14,493 nt of DNA, taken from the NCBI GenBank assembly GCA_018066165.1, contig JAGHRX010000026.1:1-14493 (forward strand), written 5' to 3'. Shown here piece after piece: positions 1 through 6,037 of this stretch. The translations under genes and the position numbers were made by a program. Each line of letters starts with the position of its first letter. Within the stretch, counting starts at the first letter, position 1. Origin of the DNA: UBA1723 sp018066165 (lineage in GTDB: Bacteria; Bacteroidota; Bacteroidia; Bacteroidales; Paludibacteraceae). The notes below the pieces were generated by a model. The model ran no database searches. It was not told the DNA's origin and saw only the letters and a program-made list of their open reading frames with translations.

Positions 1-1
1 T

Positions 2-676
2 ATTTATCCTCAATGTACTAAAAGAGTAAGATTGTTCAATGCATTAGCTGAACGACAAAACCGGGACAAATGTTCAAATCAGATATTAACTTTCATTAAG
101 TTAGCATTATCACCCAATCATTTTGTAGGAAAAAATGATGATTACGAGAAATTAAGAGCATTAATAAATTATCAATTAGCATTTGTAGGATATGAGTTGA
201 AAGCAGATGGTCAATATAGAGAAATCCCCAAAGCATCAACACTTGCAGATGTTAAGATTAAAGTTGACAATCTTAAAGGAGAGTTAGAGAAAAGAAACGC
301 TCATCAAGAAATATTTAAATATTGTACTGCCGAATTAGTTGCAAACAATTATTTTCATTCTGTATTAGAAGCATGTAAAGGGCTGTTTCAAAGAATTAGA
401 GAATTGTCAGGTATTCATGAAGATGGCATAAAACTAATAGAACAGGCTTTCTCTTCAAATCCGATTTTGATAATTAATAATTACCAATCTAATTCGGAAA
501 AGAATGAACATAATGGTTTTTGTAATTTATTAAAAGGACTATGTAGTATGTTTAGAAATACTACTGCACACGAACCTAAAATCGAATGGGACATGGAAGA
601 AATAGATGCTATAGATATTTTAGGGACTATTTCATATTGCCATCGAAGACTAGATAAAGCACAAAAGATTAGATAA
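2..676 (+). CDS. TIGR02391 (Ymh) family protein, 5' end cut by window edge
   Basis: I recognise this as the C-terminal two thirds or so of a TIGR02391/Hypoth_Ymh protein (family usually about 250-300 residues), from the block LFNALAERQNRDKC near the visible start, the NYFHSVLEACKGLF segment and the C-terminal run LLKGLCSMFRNTTAHEPKIEW followed by a YCHRRLDKA tail. The frame stays open to base 2, and the residues before the TTG codon at 32 (CTKRVR) continue the conserved block, so 32 is not the real start. The function of the family is unproven. The R-N-T-T-A-H sequence fits the R-x4-H signature of HEPN ribonucleases, and the family is often found in defence islands, so an abortive-infection role is possible; that is inference. 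The gene is clearly more AT-rich than hsdR downstream, which fits horizontal acquisition. A type I restriction gene follows 1 kb later, and this gene may be an accessory part of that locus. Confidence 0.8.
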   Translation: MYPQCTKRVRLFNALAERQNRDKCSNQILTFIKLALSPNHFVGKNDDYEKLRALINYQLAFVGYELKADGQYREIPKASTLADVKIKVDNLKGELEKRNAHQEIFKYCTAELVANNYFHSVLEACKGLFQRIRELSGIHEDGIKLIEQAFSSNPILIINNYQSNSEKNEHNGFCNLLKGLCSMFRNTTAHEPKIEWDMEEIDAIDILGTISYCHRRLDKAQKIR

Positions 677-740
677 TTCTTTCAGTAATTAAAATTATAT
701 ATTCAGGCAATTCATTAAATACAAAAAAGAACCTATGAAA

Positions 741-783
741 TTCAGCAAATCAGAACAAGATGAAATAAAAGAAATTTGCTGAA
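741..783. repeat. Perfect 10-bp inverted repeat with 23-nt loop; tiny ORF inside
   Basis: TTCAGCAAAT at 741-750 is matched exactly by ATTTGCTGAA at 774-783. The arms fall within a 15-codon open frame (ATG 735 to TGA 780-782, MKFSKSEQDEIKEIC) whose stop lies in the right arm. It may be the 5' remnant of a broken gene, or simply a transcription-level hairpin; there is no T-tract after it, so a classical intrinsic terminator is unlikely. The surrounding gene-free stretch 677-1020 otherwise holds the REP palindromes and the short direct repeats listed separately. Confidence 0.5.
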
Positions 784-836
784 GGAGGTTAAGGAATTGA
801 ATTCAAAGAGGAAATGATGGATTTGTTGCGCGTGTT

Positions 837-884
837 GTAGAGACGGTGTGCACATTGTAGAGACGGTGTGCACACCGTCTCTAC
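837..884. repeat. REP element: half-site plus full 28-bp palindrome
   Basis: A half-site GTAGAGACGGTGTGCAC (837-853) is followed after 3 bp by a perfect 28-bp palindrome at 857-884, whose left arm is GTAGAGACGGTGTG and whose right arm is its exact reverse complement. The same 28 bp occur at 1151-1178 and 1382-1409 inside the transposase gene just downstream. Palindromes of this kind next to a RAYT gene are the known substrates of these enzymes (REP elements). As single-stranded DNA or RNA each would fold into a stem of about 12 bp with a tetraloop. Confidence 0.85.
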
Positions 885-903
885 GGGGGCGGAATTAATC
901 GCT

Positions 904-977
904 ACGATGGTAATGATTTCCATCAATGTGGATGATTTCAAACGGTGTCGGCAACGATTCCAACGATGGTAATGATT
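904..977. repeat. Short degenerate direct repeats before the RAYT gene
   Basis: ACGATGGTAATGATT occurs at 904-918 and again at 963-977, 59 bp apart, with weaker copies of a GATGATTTC/AACGATTCC theme between them. The block lies between the REP palindrome and the transposase start codon. It may be decayed repeat DNA from the same element or part of the 5' untranslated region. No convincing TAnnTTTG promoter could be placed with confidence in 885-1020. Confidence 0.45.
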
Positions 978-1020
978 CCAACGTAACAGACAGATTATAA
1001 ATAATAACAATACAAAAAAC

Positions 1021-1653
1021 ATGGAAAAATTTCAAAACAAATATCGTATTCCGTCAGCACGTGCCTATTGGCATGATTACAATTGCGGTGTCTATTTTGT
1101 GACAATTTGCACAAAAAATCGTGAACATTATTTTGGCGAAATCACGCATTGTAGAGACGGTGTGCACACCGTCTCTACGGAGCCACAAATGCAATTATCC
1201 CAAATCGGGCAATATGCCTACGAACAATTCATGAATGTGAAATCGCATTATCCTTACGCCGAAATTCCGTTGTTTGTGATAATGCCAGACCATATCCATG
1301 CCATTGTAACGATTGATGGGGAAAATGAAATCGGTGGAAACGGCATGCACACCCAATGTGGGAACGGTGTGCACACCCAATGTAGAGACGGTGTGCACAC
1401 CGTCTCTACGGGAAACCGTTGGAAATCAGATATTGTGAACAACCAAATGCAGACCATTGCAAAATGTAAAGGTCTGTTGTCTGTTGTTGTCGGCGGATTG
1501 AAACGTGCCATCACACATTTCGCCAACCAAAACAACACCCCATTTGCATGGCAAACACGTTTTCACGACCGAATTGTCCGCAATCAAGATGAATTTGACG
1601 GAATATCCGATTATATTGAGAAAAATGTTGTAAATTGGCAGAATGATATATAA
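1021..1653 (+). CDS. REP-associated tyrosine transposase (RAYT, Y1/HUH family)
   Basis: This is a single-domain Y1 transposase of the TnpA_REP type. The HUH metal motif is H91-I-H93 in VIMPDHIHAIVTI. The likely catalytic tyrosine is Y198 in DYIEKNVVNW, which matches the family pattern YIxxNPxxW with Val in place of Pro. Family members nick and join single-stranded DNA at REP hairpins. The 210 residues include two insertions absent from typical Bacteroidetes relatives as I remember them: residues 44-53 between FGEI and MQLS, and residues 105-131 after VTIDGENEI. Both contain CRDGVHTVST, the in-frame translation of the 28-bp REP palindrome. The second also carries two diverged 8-residue repeats (GNGMHTQC, GNGVHTQC). 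The frame is intact and both catalytic motifs survive, so the enzyme may still be active. ATG at 1021 is followed at once by the conserved N-terminal KYRIPSARAYWHDY block. It ends 3 bp before hsdR, so the two may be co-transcribed. Confidence 0.9.
   Translation: MEKFQNKYRIPSARAYWHDYNCGVYFVTICTKNREHYFGEITHCRDGVHTVSTEPQMQLSQIGQYAYEQFMNVKSHYPYAEIPLFVIMPDHIHAIVTIDGENEIGGNGMHTQCGNGVHTQCRDGVHTVSTGNRWKSDIVNNQMQTIAKCKGLLSVVVGGLKRAITHFANQNNTPFAWQTRFHDRIVRNQDEFDGISDYIEKNVVNWQNDI
1151..1178. repeat. REP palindrome inside the RAYT coding sequence (copy 1)
   Basis: A perfect 28-bp palindrome identical to 857-884. Read in the transposase frame, the preceding TGT plus the palindrome give CRDGVHTVST. It lies between the end of the first conserved block (FGEI) and MQLSQIG, where relatives have a short loop. 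Confidence 0.9.
1336..1409. repeat. Three 24-bp tandem units ending in REP palindrome (copy 2)
   Basis: Three consecutive 24-bp units (1336-1359, 1360-1383, 1384-1407) share the core ACGGTGTGCACACC or a close variant. The first two have degenerate right arms (CACACCCAATGT); the last is the core of the perfect 28-bp palindrome at 1382-1409. The units encode GNGMHTQC, GNGVHTQC and RDGVHTVS. The 24-bp period keeps the frame, so this looks like decayed, in-frame-selected REP copies. Confidence 0.8.
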
Positions 1654-1656
1654 TTA

Positions 1657-4600
1657 ATGGACAAACCTACCATTATGTTCAACGAAGCCACACTGGAGGC
1701 TGCGATAATGCAGCTTTTTGAGGATAAAGAGAAATATACGCACAAATTAGGCGATCAACTCCACAAAAATCTTGCGGAGGTTCTGCTTGTCGAAGATATT
1801 GAATCTTATCTCATGAGTCGCTATGCCGACATCACTGAAGGTGAGATCCAACGCGTCGTCCTTGTCCTCAAAGCTCAGCAAACGCAAAGTCTGTATGAGG
1901 AGAACAAGCGTGTGCTGAATATGATAGTGGAAGGGTTCCCGTTAAAACGTGACGATGCAAAGAAACCGCCATTGTGGATTCGTCTGATTGATTTTGAAAA
2001 CCCTGCGAAGAATGATTTCAAGATTGTCAATCAGGTTGAGATAGTTGAGGTTTGCAACCGTCGCCCAGATGCGATTGTCTATGTGAACGGTTTGCCTCTT
2101 GTGGTGATGGAGTTTAAATCTGCAGTCAAAGAGAACTGCACCATTAAGGATGCGTACACTCAGTTGACGGTGAGATATAGGAAAGATATTCCAAGCCTAT
2201 TCAGATATAATGCGTTCGTTGTCATTAGCGACGGTGTGCAAAACAAATTCGGTTCGCTATTCACTCCTTACGAGTATTTCTACGCGTGGAAAAGAGTTGA
2301 GGCGGAAGATAGTCCAAGTGACGGAATCGACTCTCTATTCACAATGGTGTCTGGATTGTTCAGAAAAGAGCGTTTGCTTGAAGTGGTCAAGGATTTCATC
2401 TATTTCCCTGATTCATCGTCAAAAGAAGAGAAGATAGTATGTCGTTATCCTCAATATTTTGCGGCGACGATGCTGTATGAGAATATCCTTGAGCATCATA
2501 AGATTGGAGACGGAAAAGGAGGTACCTATTTCGGTGCGACGGGATGTGGAAAGAGTCTTGCCATGCTTTTCCTTACAAGAATGTTGATGCGTTCGCAGAC
2601 GTTGGAATCCCCAACCATTCTGCTTATCACAGACCGTTCGGATCTTGACGACCAATTGTCGAGCCAGTTTATCAGAGCAAAAAAATTCATTGGCGACGAG
2701 ACAATCGAGCAGATTGAGAGCAGGGAATTGTTGAAGCAGAAACTGAATGGCAGAAAAAGTGGTGGTGTGTTCCTTACTACAATCCAGAAGTTTTCGGAAG
2801 ATATCACGTTGCTTACAGACAGAAAGAACGTCATCTGCATCAGCGATGAAGCACATAGGACGCAGACAAATCTGGAAGAGAGCACCGTCATCAAATATAA
2901 TGAAGACGGATTGGCGGTGGCAATCAAAAAGACATACGGATTCGCCCAATACCTACATAAATCACTTCCCAATGCGATCTATGTAGGTTTTACCGGCACA
3001 CCAATAGATGACACAATCGCTGTGTTTGGAGGCGTCGTCGACAAATATACCATGACAGATTCGGTGAATGATGGAATCACAGTCAGAATCGTATATGAAG
3101 GAAGAGCCGCCAAAGTGTTTGCCGACAATGAAAAGCTCGAATTGATTGACAAGTATTATGAGGAATGTGCAGAAGCAGGATCGACGGAGGAGCAGATAAC
3201 CAAAAGTAAGCAGCAAAGTGCCACTATGGAGGCAATCATCGGTGATCCTAAAAGATTGCAGACTGTGGCAGAGGATTTAGTGGCGCACTATGAGCAGCGA
3301 ATCGCAGAAGGAGCAACAGTTTGTGGAAAGGCAATGATTGTCTGTGCATCCCGTCAGATCGCATTCAGCCTTTATAAGAAGATCATTGCACTTCGTCCGG
3401 AGTGGGCGAAGAAACTGCCATGTGATCCTAATTTCACTTACGATGAAAACGAGAAGTTATTACCATTGGAGAGAATAAAGATGGTGATGACGGGAAATAA
3501 AGACGACGAGCCAGAATTGGCAAAACTACTTGGAAACAAGTCCGACAGACAAGAGTGGGCAGAACAGTTCAAGCAGAACCACTCCAATTTCAAGATAGTC
3601 ATTGTGGTGGACATGTGGCTGACAGGATTCGATGTCCCAAGTCTGGACACAATGTACATTGACAAGCCAATCCAACGTCATACTCTTATACAGACAATCA
3701 GCCGAGTGAATAGAGTTTGTCCAGGAAAAGAGAATGGACTCGTGGTTGATTATTTAGGCATCAAACGCAACATGAACAAGGCATTGAAGGTGTATGGAGG
3801 AGAAGGTGGAGAAGATCAAAACAACATACCTACAGATGAAATCGCACAGTTGGTCAAGATAACGAAAGACGAGTTGGAGAGTCTTGATTATATCATGAGC
3901 AATTATGACTACTCTGGATTCTTCAAAAATGATCCATTGCTACAGCTAAAGACATTAAACGGAGCCGCCAATTATGTGTTGGCAGAGACAGGCAGAACGA
4001 ATCTGTTTATGGGGCATGCCAAAGCTATGCGTCAAGCATTCAACATGTGCAGTTCCAGCGATGATTGGACAAACGAGTTAAGAGCAAAAGTATTATTCTT
4101 TACTGCTGTTAGATCTGTTGTGTTCAAGATGACAAAGGGCGATGCTCCAGACGTAGCAGAGATGAATGCTAAAGTACGCAAATTGGTGGAAGATGCACTT
4201 CAGAGCGACGGAGTTGAAGAAGTAGTGAAAATTGTGGAGAGTGCAAACGGAACGTTGGACATCTTCGATCCAAAGCACATGAGTTTGATAGACAAGATAC
4301 CGTTGCCAAATATCCGTTTGAAGCTACTTGAGAGACTTGCGAAACTACAGATAAGCGAGTTTAGCAAAGTGAATAAAGTCAAAGCGACAACATTTACTGA
4401 GCAACTTAACAATGTTCTTATCAATTACAACGACCGATCAGACGACATAGCAAACGTCACAGAGGTGATGCAACATGTGGTGGACAAGATCAAGGAGATG
4501 ATGAAAGAGTTGAATGAAGAAAGAAAATCACATGAAACTCTTGGCATTGATTATGAAGAAAAAGCATTCTACGATATTTTGAAAACAGTCCGTGACGAGC

Positions 4601-4905
4601 GAGGCTTTGAATATGAGGATTCGAAAATGGTAGAGATGGCCAAAGAGATGAAAGCAATGATTGCTGACAAATCACGTTTCACCGATTGTTTCAAGCGAGC
4701 TGATATTATGGCAGAGATGCAGTTCCAGCTTGTTGTAATCATGTCAAATTATGGCTATCCTCCTGCTTCTGATAATCCAGAGGACGTTTACGACAAGGTA
4801 ATTGAGCAAGCAGAGAACTTCAAGAAATATGAAATAAAGAAGGCACCCAAGCCATACGTGTTTGGAGATCCAAAACCAATGGCAATGGTGGCGGAAGGAG
4901 ATTAA
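1657..4905 (+). CDS. hsdR: Type I restriction enzyme, R (endonuclease/translocase) subunit
   Basis: HsdR is the ATP-driven DNA translocase and nuclease of a type I restriction-modification complex; it works with HsdM and HsdS and cleaves unmodified foreign DNA far from the recognition site. The N-terminal nuclease shows the PD-(D/E)XK residues D138 (RRPDAIVYVNG) and E152-x-K154 (VVMEFK). The SF2 helicase follows: Walker A GATGCGKS (293-300), SDEAH (396-400), GFTGTPID near 444-451, VDMWLTGFDVPSL (651-663) and TLIQTISRVNR (676-686). A charged helical C-terminal region of about 300 residues, expected to contact the methylase core, ends the protein. The 1,082-residue length is normal and no motif is broken, so it should be active. 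ATG 1657 is taken as start; ATG 1675 (MFNEATL) is a possible alternative. No hsdM or hsdS is in the window: upstream genes are a RAYT and a Ymh protein, downstream is a convergent GNAT gene 7 bp away. Confidence 0.96.
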   Translation: MDKPTIMFNEATLEAAIMQLFEDKEKYTHKLGDQLHKNLAEVLLVEDIESYLMSRYADITEGEIQRVVLVLKAQQTQSLYEENKRVLNMIVEGFPLKRDDAKKPPLWIRLIDFENPAKNDFKIVNQVEIVEVCNRRPDAIVYVNGLPLVVMEFKSAVKENCTIKDAYTQLTVRYRKDIPSLFRYNAFVVISDGVQNKFGSLFTPYEYFYAWKRVEAEDSPSDGIDSLFTMVSGLFRKERLLEVVKDFIYFPDSSSKEEKIVCRYPQYFAATMLYENILEHHKIGDGKGGTYFGATGCGKSLAMLFLTRMLMRSQTLESPTILLITDRSDLDDQLSSQFIRAKKFIGDETIEQIESRELLKQKLNGRKSGGVFLTTIQKFSEDITLLTDRKNVICISDEAHRTQTNLEESTVIKYNEDGLAVAIKKTYGFAQYLHKSLPNAIYVGFTGTPIDDTIAVFGGVVDKYTMTDSVNDGITVRIVYEGRAAKVFADNEKLELIDKYYEECAEAGSTEEQITKSKQQSATMEAIIGDPKRLQTVAEDLVAHYEQRIAEGATVCGKAMIVCASRQIAFSLYKKIIALRPEWAKKLPCDPNFTYDENEKLLPLERIKMVMTGNKDDEPELAKLLGNKSDRQEWAEQFKQNHSNFKIVIVVDMWLTGFDVPSLDTMYIDKPIQRHTLIQTISRVNRVCPGKENGLVVDYLGIKRNMNKALKVYGGEGGEDQNNIPTDEIAQLVKITKDELESLDYIMSNYDYSGFFKNDPLLQLKTLNGAANYVLAETGRTNLFMGHAKAMRQAFNMCSSSDDWTNELRAKVLFFTAVRSVVFKMTKGDAPDVAEMNAKVRKLVEDALQSDGVEEVVKIVESANGTLDIFDPKHMSLIDKIPLPNIRLKLLERLAKLQISEFSKVNKVKATTFTEQLNNVLINYNDRSDDIANVTEVMQHVVDKIKEMMKELNEERKSHETLGIDYEEKAFYDILKTVRDERGFEYEDSKMVEMAKEMKAMIADKSRFTDCFKRADIMAEMQFQLVVIMSNYGYPPASDNPEDVYDKVIEQAENFKKYEIKKAPKPYVFGDPKPMAMVAEGD

Positions 4906-4912
4906 ATTGACA

Positions 4913-5359
4913 TCACCACTCCACTACCCTCTTCTCCATTCTCACACAGTCAAAGCATCCGCTTTTGATGATGTCGTCGTTGACGATCACGAATCCGTTT
5001 TTCTCATAAAAACCGATGGCGACGGTACGGCTCTCTATCTCTATCTTTTTGTATCCCAACTCACGAATCCACTGTTCGGCTTCGGCAATCACACGGTCGC
5101 CAAGATGTTTGCCTCTATATTCCGGGAGCACAACAACACGACCTAATGTGACGGACTCTGGATTGACCTCGTAGAAACGGCATGTGGCGATGGGATAACC
5201 GTCGTCGAGCAGGATAATATATCTTGTGCCATCACAATCATGCTCGTCGAATTCCTCTCTCAAAGAGATATTATGCTGACGGTTCATTCCCTGAATCCTG
5301 ACTGAATAGGCTCCGGCTCGCTGCCACTCAGCCTCCCCACGTATCACCTCAATATTCAT
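4913..5359 (-). CDS. GNAT family N-acetyltransferase
   Basis: The 148-residue protein is a single GNAT domain, which transfers an acetyl group from acetyl-CoA to an amine of a small molecule or protein. The acetyl-CoA pyrophosphate loop is seen in GRVVVLPEYRGKHLG (residues 73-87, R/Q-x-x-G-x-G/A form), and the C-terminal motif AIGFYEKNGF (114-123) is typical. The substrate cannot be told. The ATG at 5359 (MNIEVIRGEAEW) is chosen over the in-frame TTG at 5386, because that TTG lies within a good -7 element (TAATTTTG read on the minus strand, 5384-5391) and so would fall upstream of the expected transcript start. The gene is convergent with hsdR, with 7 bp between stops and no evident terminator hairpin, and divergent from the repeat/promoter cassette to its right. 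Confidence 0.88.
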   Translation of the reverse strand: MNIEVIRGEAEWQRAGAYSVRIQGMNRQHNISLREEFDEHDCDGTRYIILLDDGYPIATCRFYEVNPESVTLGRVVVLPEYRGKHLGDRVIAEAEQWIRELGYKKIEIESRTVAIGFYEKNGFVIVNDDIIKSGCFDCVRMEKRVVEW

Positions 5360-5382
5360 ATTCCGATTGATTTTCTTGTCGT

Positions 5383-5438
5383 GCAAAATTACAAATAAAT
5401 TACGGCAAGTTACATCTCCTTTTCCTACCTTTGTGGCA
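5383..5438. promoter_or_regulatory. 56-bp divergent promoter cassette, copy 1
   Basis: The segment carries a rightward -7 element TACCTTTG (5426-5433) and a leftward -7 element TAATTTTG (plus-strand CAAAATTA, 5384-5391), both matching the Bacteroidetes TAnnTTTG consensus. No clear -33 element was found for either. The leftward element is placed to transcribe the GNAT gene. The rightward one would transcribe the tandem repeats and the broken DUF4143 gene. The same 56 bp recur at 5937-5992 with one mismatch. Confidence 0.65.
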
Positions 5439-5575
5439 AAATTCTGCCAAATGCCACATCAAAATTCTACCAAATGCCACATCAAAATTCTGCCAAACGC
5501 CACATCAAAATTCTGCCAAACGCCACATCAAAATTCTGACAAATGCCACATCAAAATTCTGCCAAACGCCACATT
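5438..5575 (+). repeat. Six perfectly phased 23-bp tandem repeats
   Basis: Six units of exactly 23 bp (5438-5460, 5461-5483, 5484-5506, 5507-5529, 5530-5552, 5553-5575) each begin AAAATTCT and end GCCACATC (the last ends GCCACATT), with substitutions at only a few positions. Since 23 is not a multiple of three, translation cycles through three peptides and is not protein-like, so this is not a coding repeat. It starts immediately after the TACCTTTG promoter element, so it would form the 5' leader of a transcript. TGTGGCA at 5432-5438 can pair with TGCCACA of the first unit and, with G-U or minor loss, with the others. Confidence 0.9.
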
Positions 5576-5912
5576 TGGTCTGATATTCGAGACACTTTGT
5601 GTTCGTGATTTAAGGGTGTACGCAGATGCTCTTAATGGTACCGTCTATCATTATCGTGACAAAAACAATTTGGAATGTGATGCTGTGGTTCATTTGGGAA
5701 ACGGGTCATACGGACTTATTGAGATCAAATTGGGAGGAAATAATCTTATAAACGAAGGAGCTGCAAATCTTCTTGTGTTAGCAAACAATATAGATACCAC
5801 AAAAATGAAAAAGCCATCATTCCTTATGGTTCTGACTGGTGTAGGAGAGTATGCGTATAAGCGACCAGAAGATGGAGTATTGGTTGTCCCAATCGGATGC
5901 CTGAAGAATTAA
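5574..5912 (+). pseudogene. C-terminal remnant of a DUF4143-type AAA ATPase
   Basis: The roughly 112 codons resemble the C-terminal quarter of the large Bacteroidetes family of P-loop ATPases with a DUF4143 domain (usually about 380-450 residues): GLIFETLCVRDLRVYA, then a VYHYRDKNNLECDAVV segment, YGLIEIKLG, and the tail DGVLVVPIGCLKN. The ECDAVV...EIK arrangement (Asp, then Glu-x-Lys) resembles a PD-(D/E)XK nuclease core. The whole N-terminal part, with Walker A and B, is missing; the reading frame runs back directly into the 23-bp repeats without a credible start codon. I call it a 5'-truncated pseudogene, probably left by a deletion between the repeats and the gene interior. A short expressed nuclease-like domain is a less likely alternative. 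A second copy of the upstream promoter cassette begins 24 bp after its stop. Confidence 0.8.
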
Positions 5913-5936
5913 CACATAATGGTTCTCTGTCACTCA

Positions 5937-5992
5937 GCAAAATTACAAATAATTTACGGCAAGTTACATCTCCTTTTCCTACCTTTGTGGCA
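5937..5992 (+). promoter_or_regulatory. 56-bp promoter cassette, copy 2, before AlaX-like gene
   Basis: This copy matches 5383-5438 at 55 of 56 positions (single A/T difference). Its rightward -7 element TACCTTTG (5980-5987) lies about 50 bp before the ATG at 6038, a sensible distance for that gene's promoter. The leftward CAAAATTA element (5938-5945) is retained too and would fire antisense into the pseudogene. Downstream sequences of the two copies differ completely after the shared segment. Confidence 0.65.
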
Positions 5993-6004
5993 GGAATACA
6001 TTTC

Positions 6005-6031
6005 GCATTCCTCATTTATAATTTAGCATTT
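6005..6031 (+). repeat. 27-bp intergenic repeat, copy 1
   Basis: The sequence beginning GCATTCCTCATTT and ending AATTTAGCATTT recurs at 11220-11246 with two mismatches. Both copies are intergenic and lie within about 10 bp of the end of a gene (here the start codon of the AlaX-like gene, there the stop codon of htpG). AT-rich strings of this type are frequent between genes in Bacteroidales. Confidence 0.6.
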
Positions 6032-6037
6032 AAAACA

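Noticed and set aside
789..1022. Minus-strand open frame over the REP region
   Set aside because: It translates palindromes and degenerate repeats, resembles no protein, and its open length follows from the repeat composition.
1195..1538. Two minus-strand frames opposite the RAYT gene containing VHTVST-like repeats
   Set aside because: They are the reverse complement of a palindrome, so the same peptide appears on both strands; the plus-strand protein has clear catalytic motifs.
837..1653. A complete IS200/IS605-type insertion sequence
   Set aside because: No right-end hairpin or tnpB is present and the gene stops 3 bp before hsdR, so element boundaries cannot be defined.
2230..2240. GACGGTGTGCA within hsdR, resembling part of the REP palindrome
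   Set aside because: Only 11 bp match, with no second arm; it lies in conserved hsdR coding sequence (SDGVQN).
4862..5146. Plus-strand frame across the hsdR 3' end and the GNAT gene
   Set aside because: It is out of frame with hsdR and antisense to a well-supported GNAT domain.
5438..5575. Possible CRISPR array (six regular 23-bp repeats)
   Set aside because: Units are directly adjacent with no spacers, and there are no cas genes nearby.
5367..5912. A 181-residue protein spanning repeats and DUF4143 fragment
   Set aside because: Its N-terminal half is only a translation of the promoter cassette and a 23-bp repeat whose period is not a multiple of three; no credible start codon.
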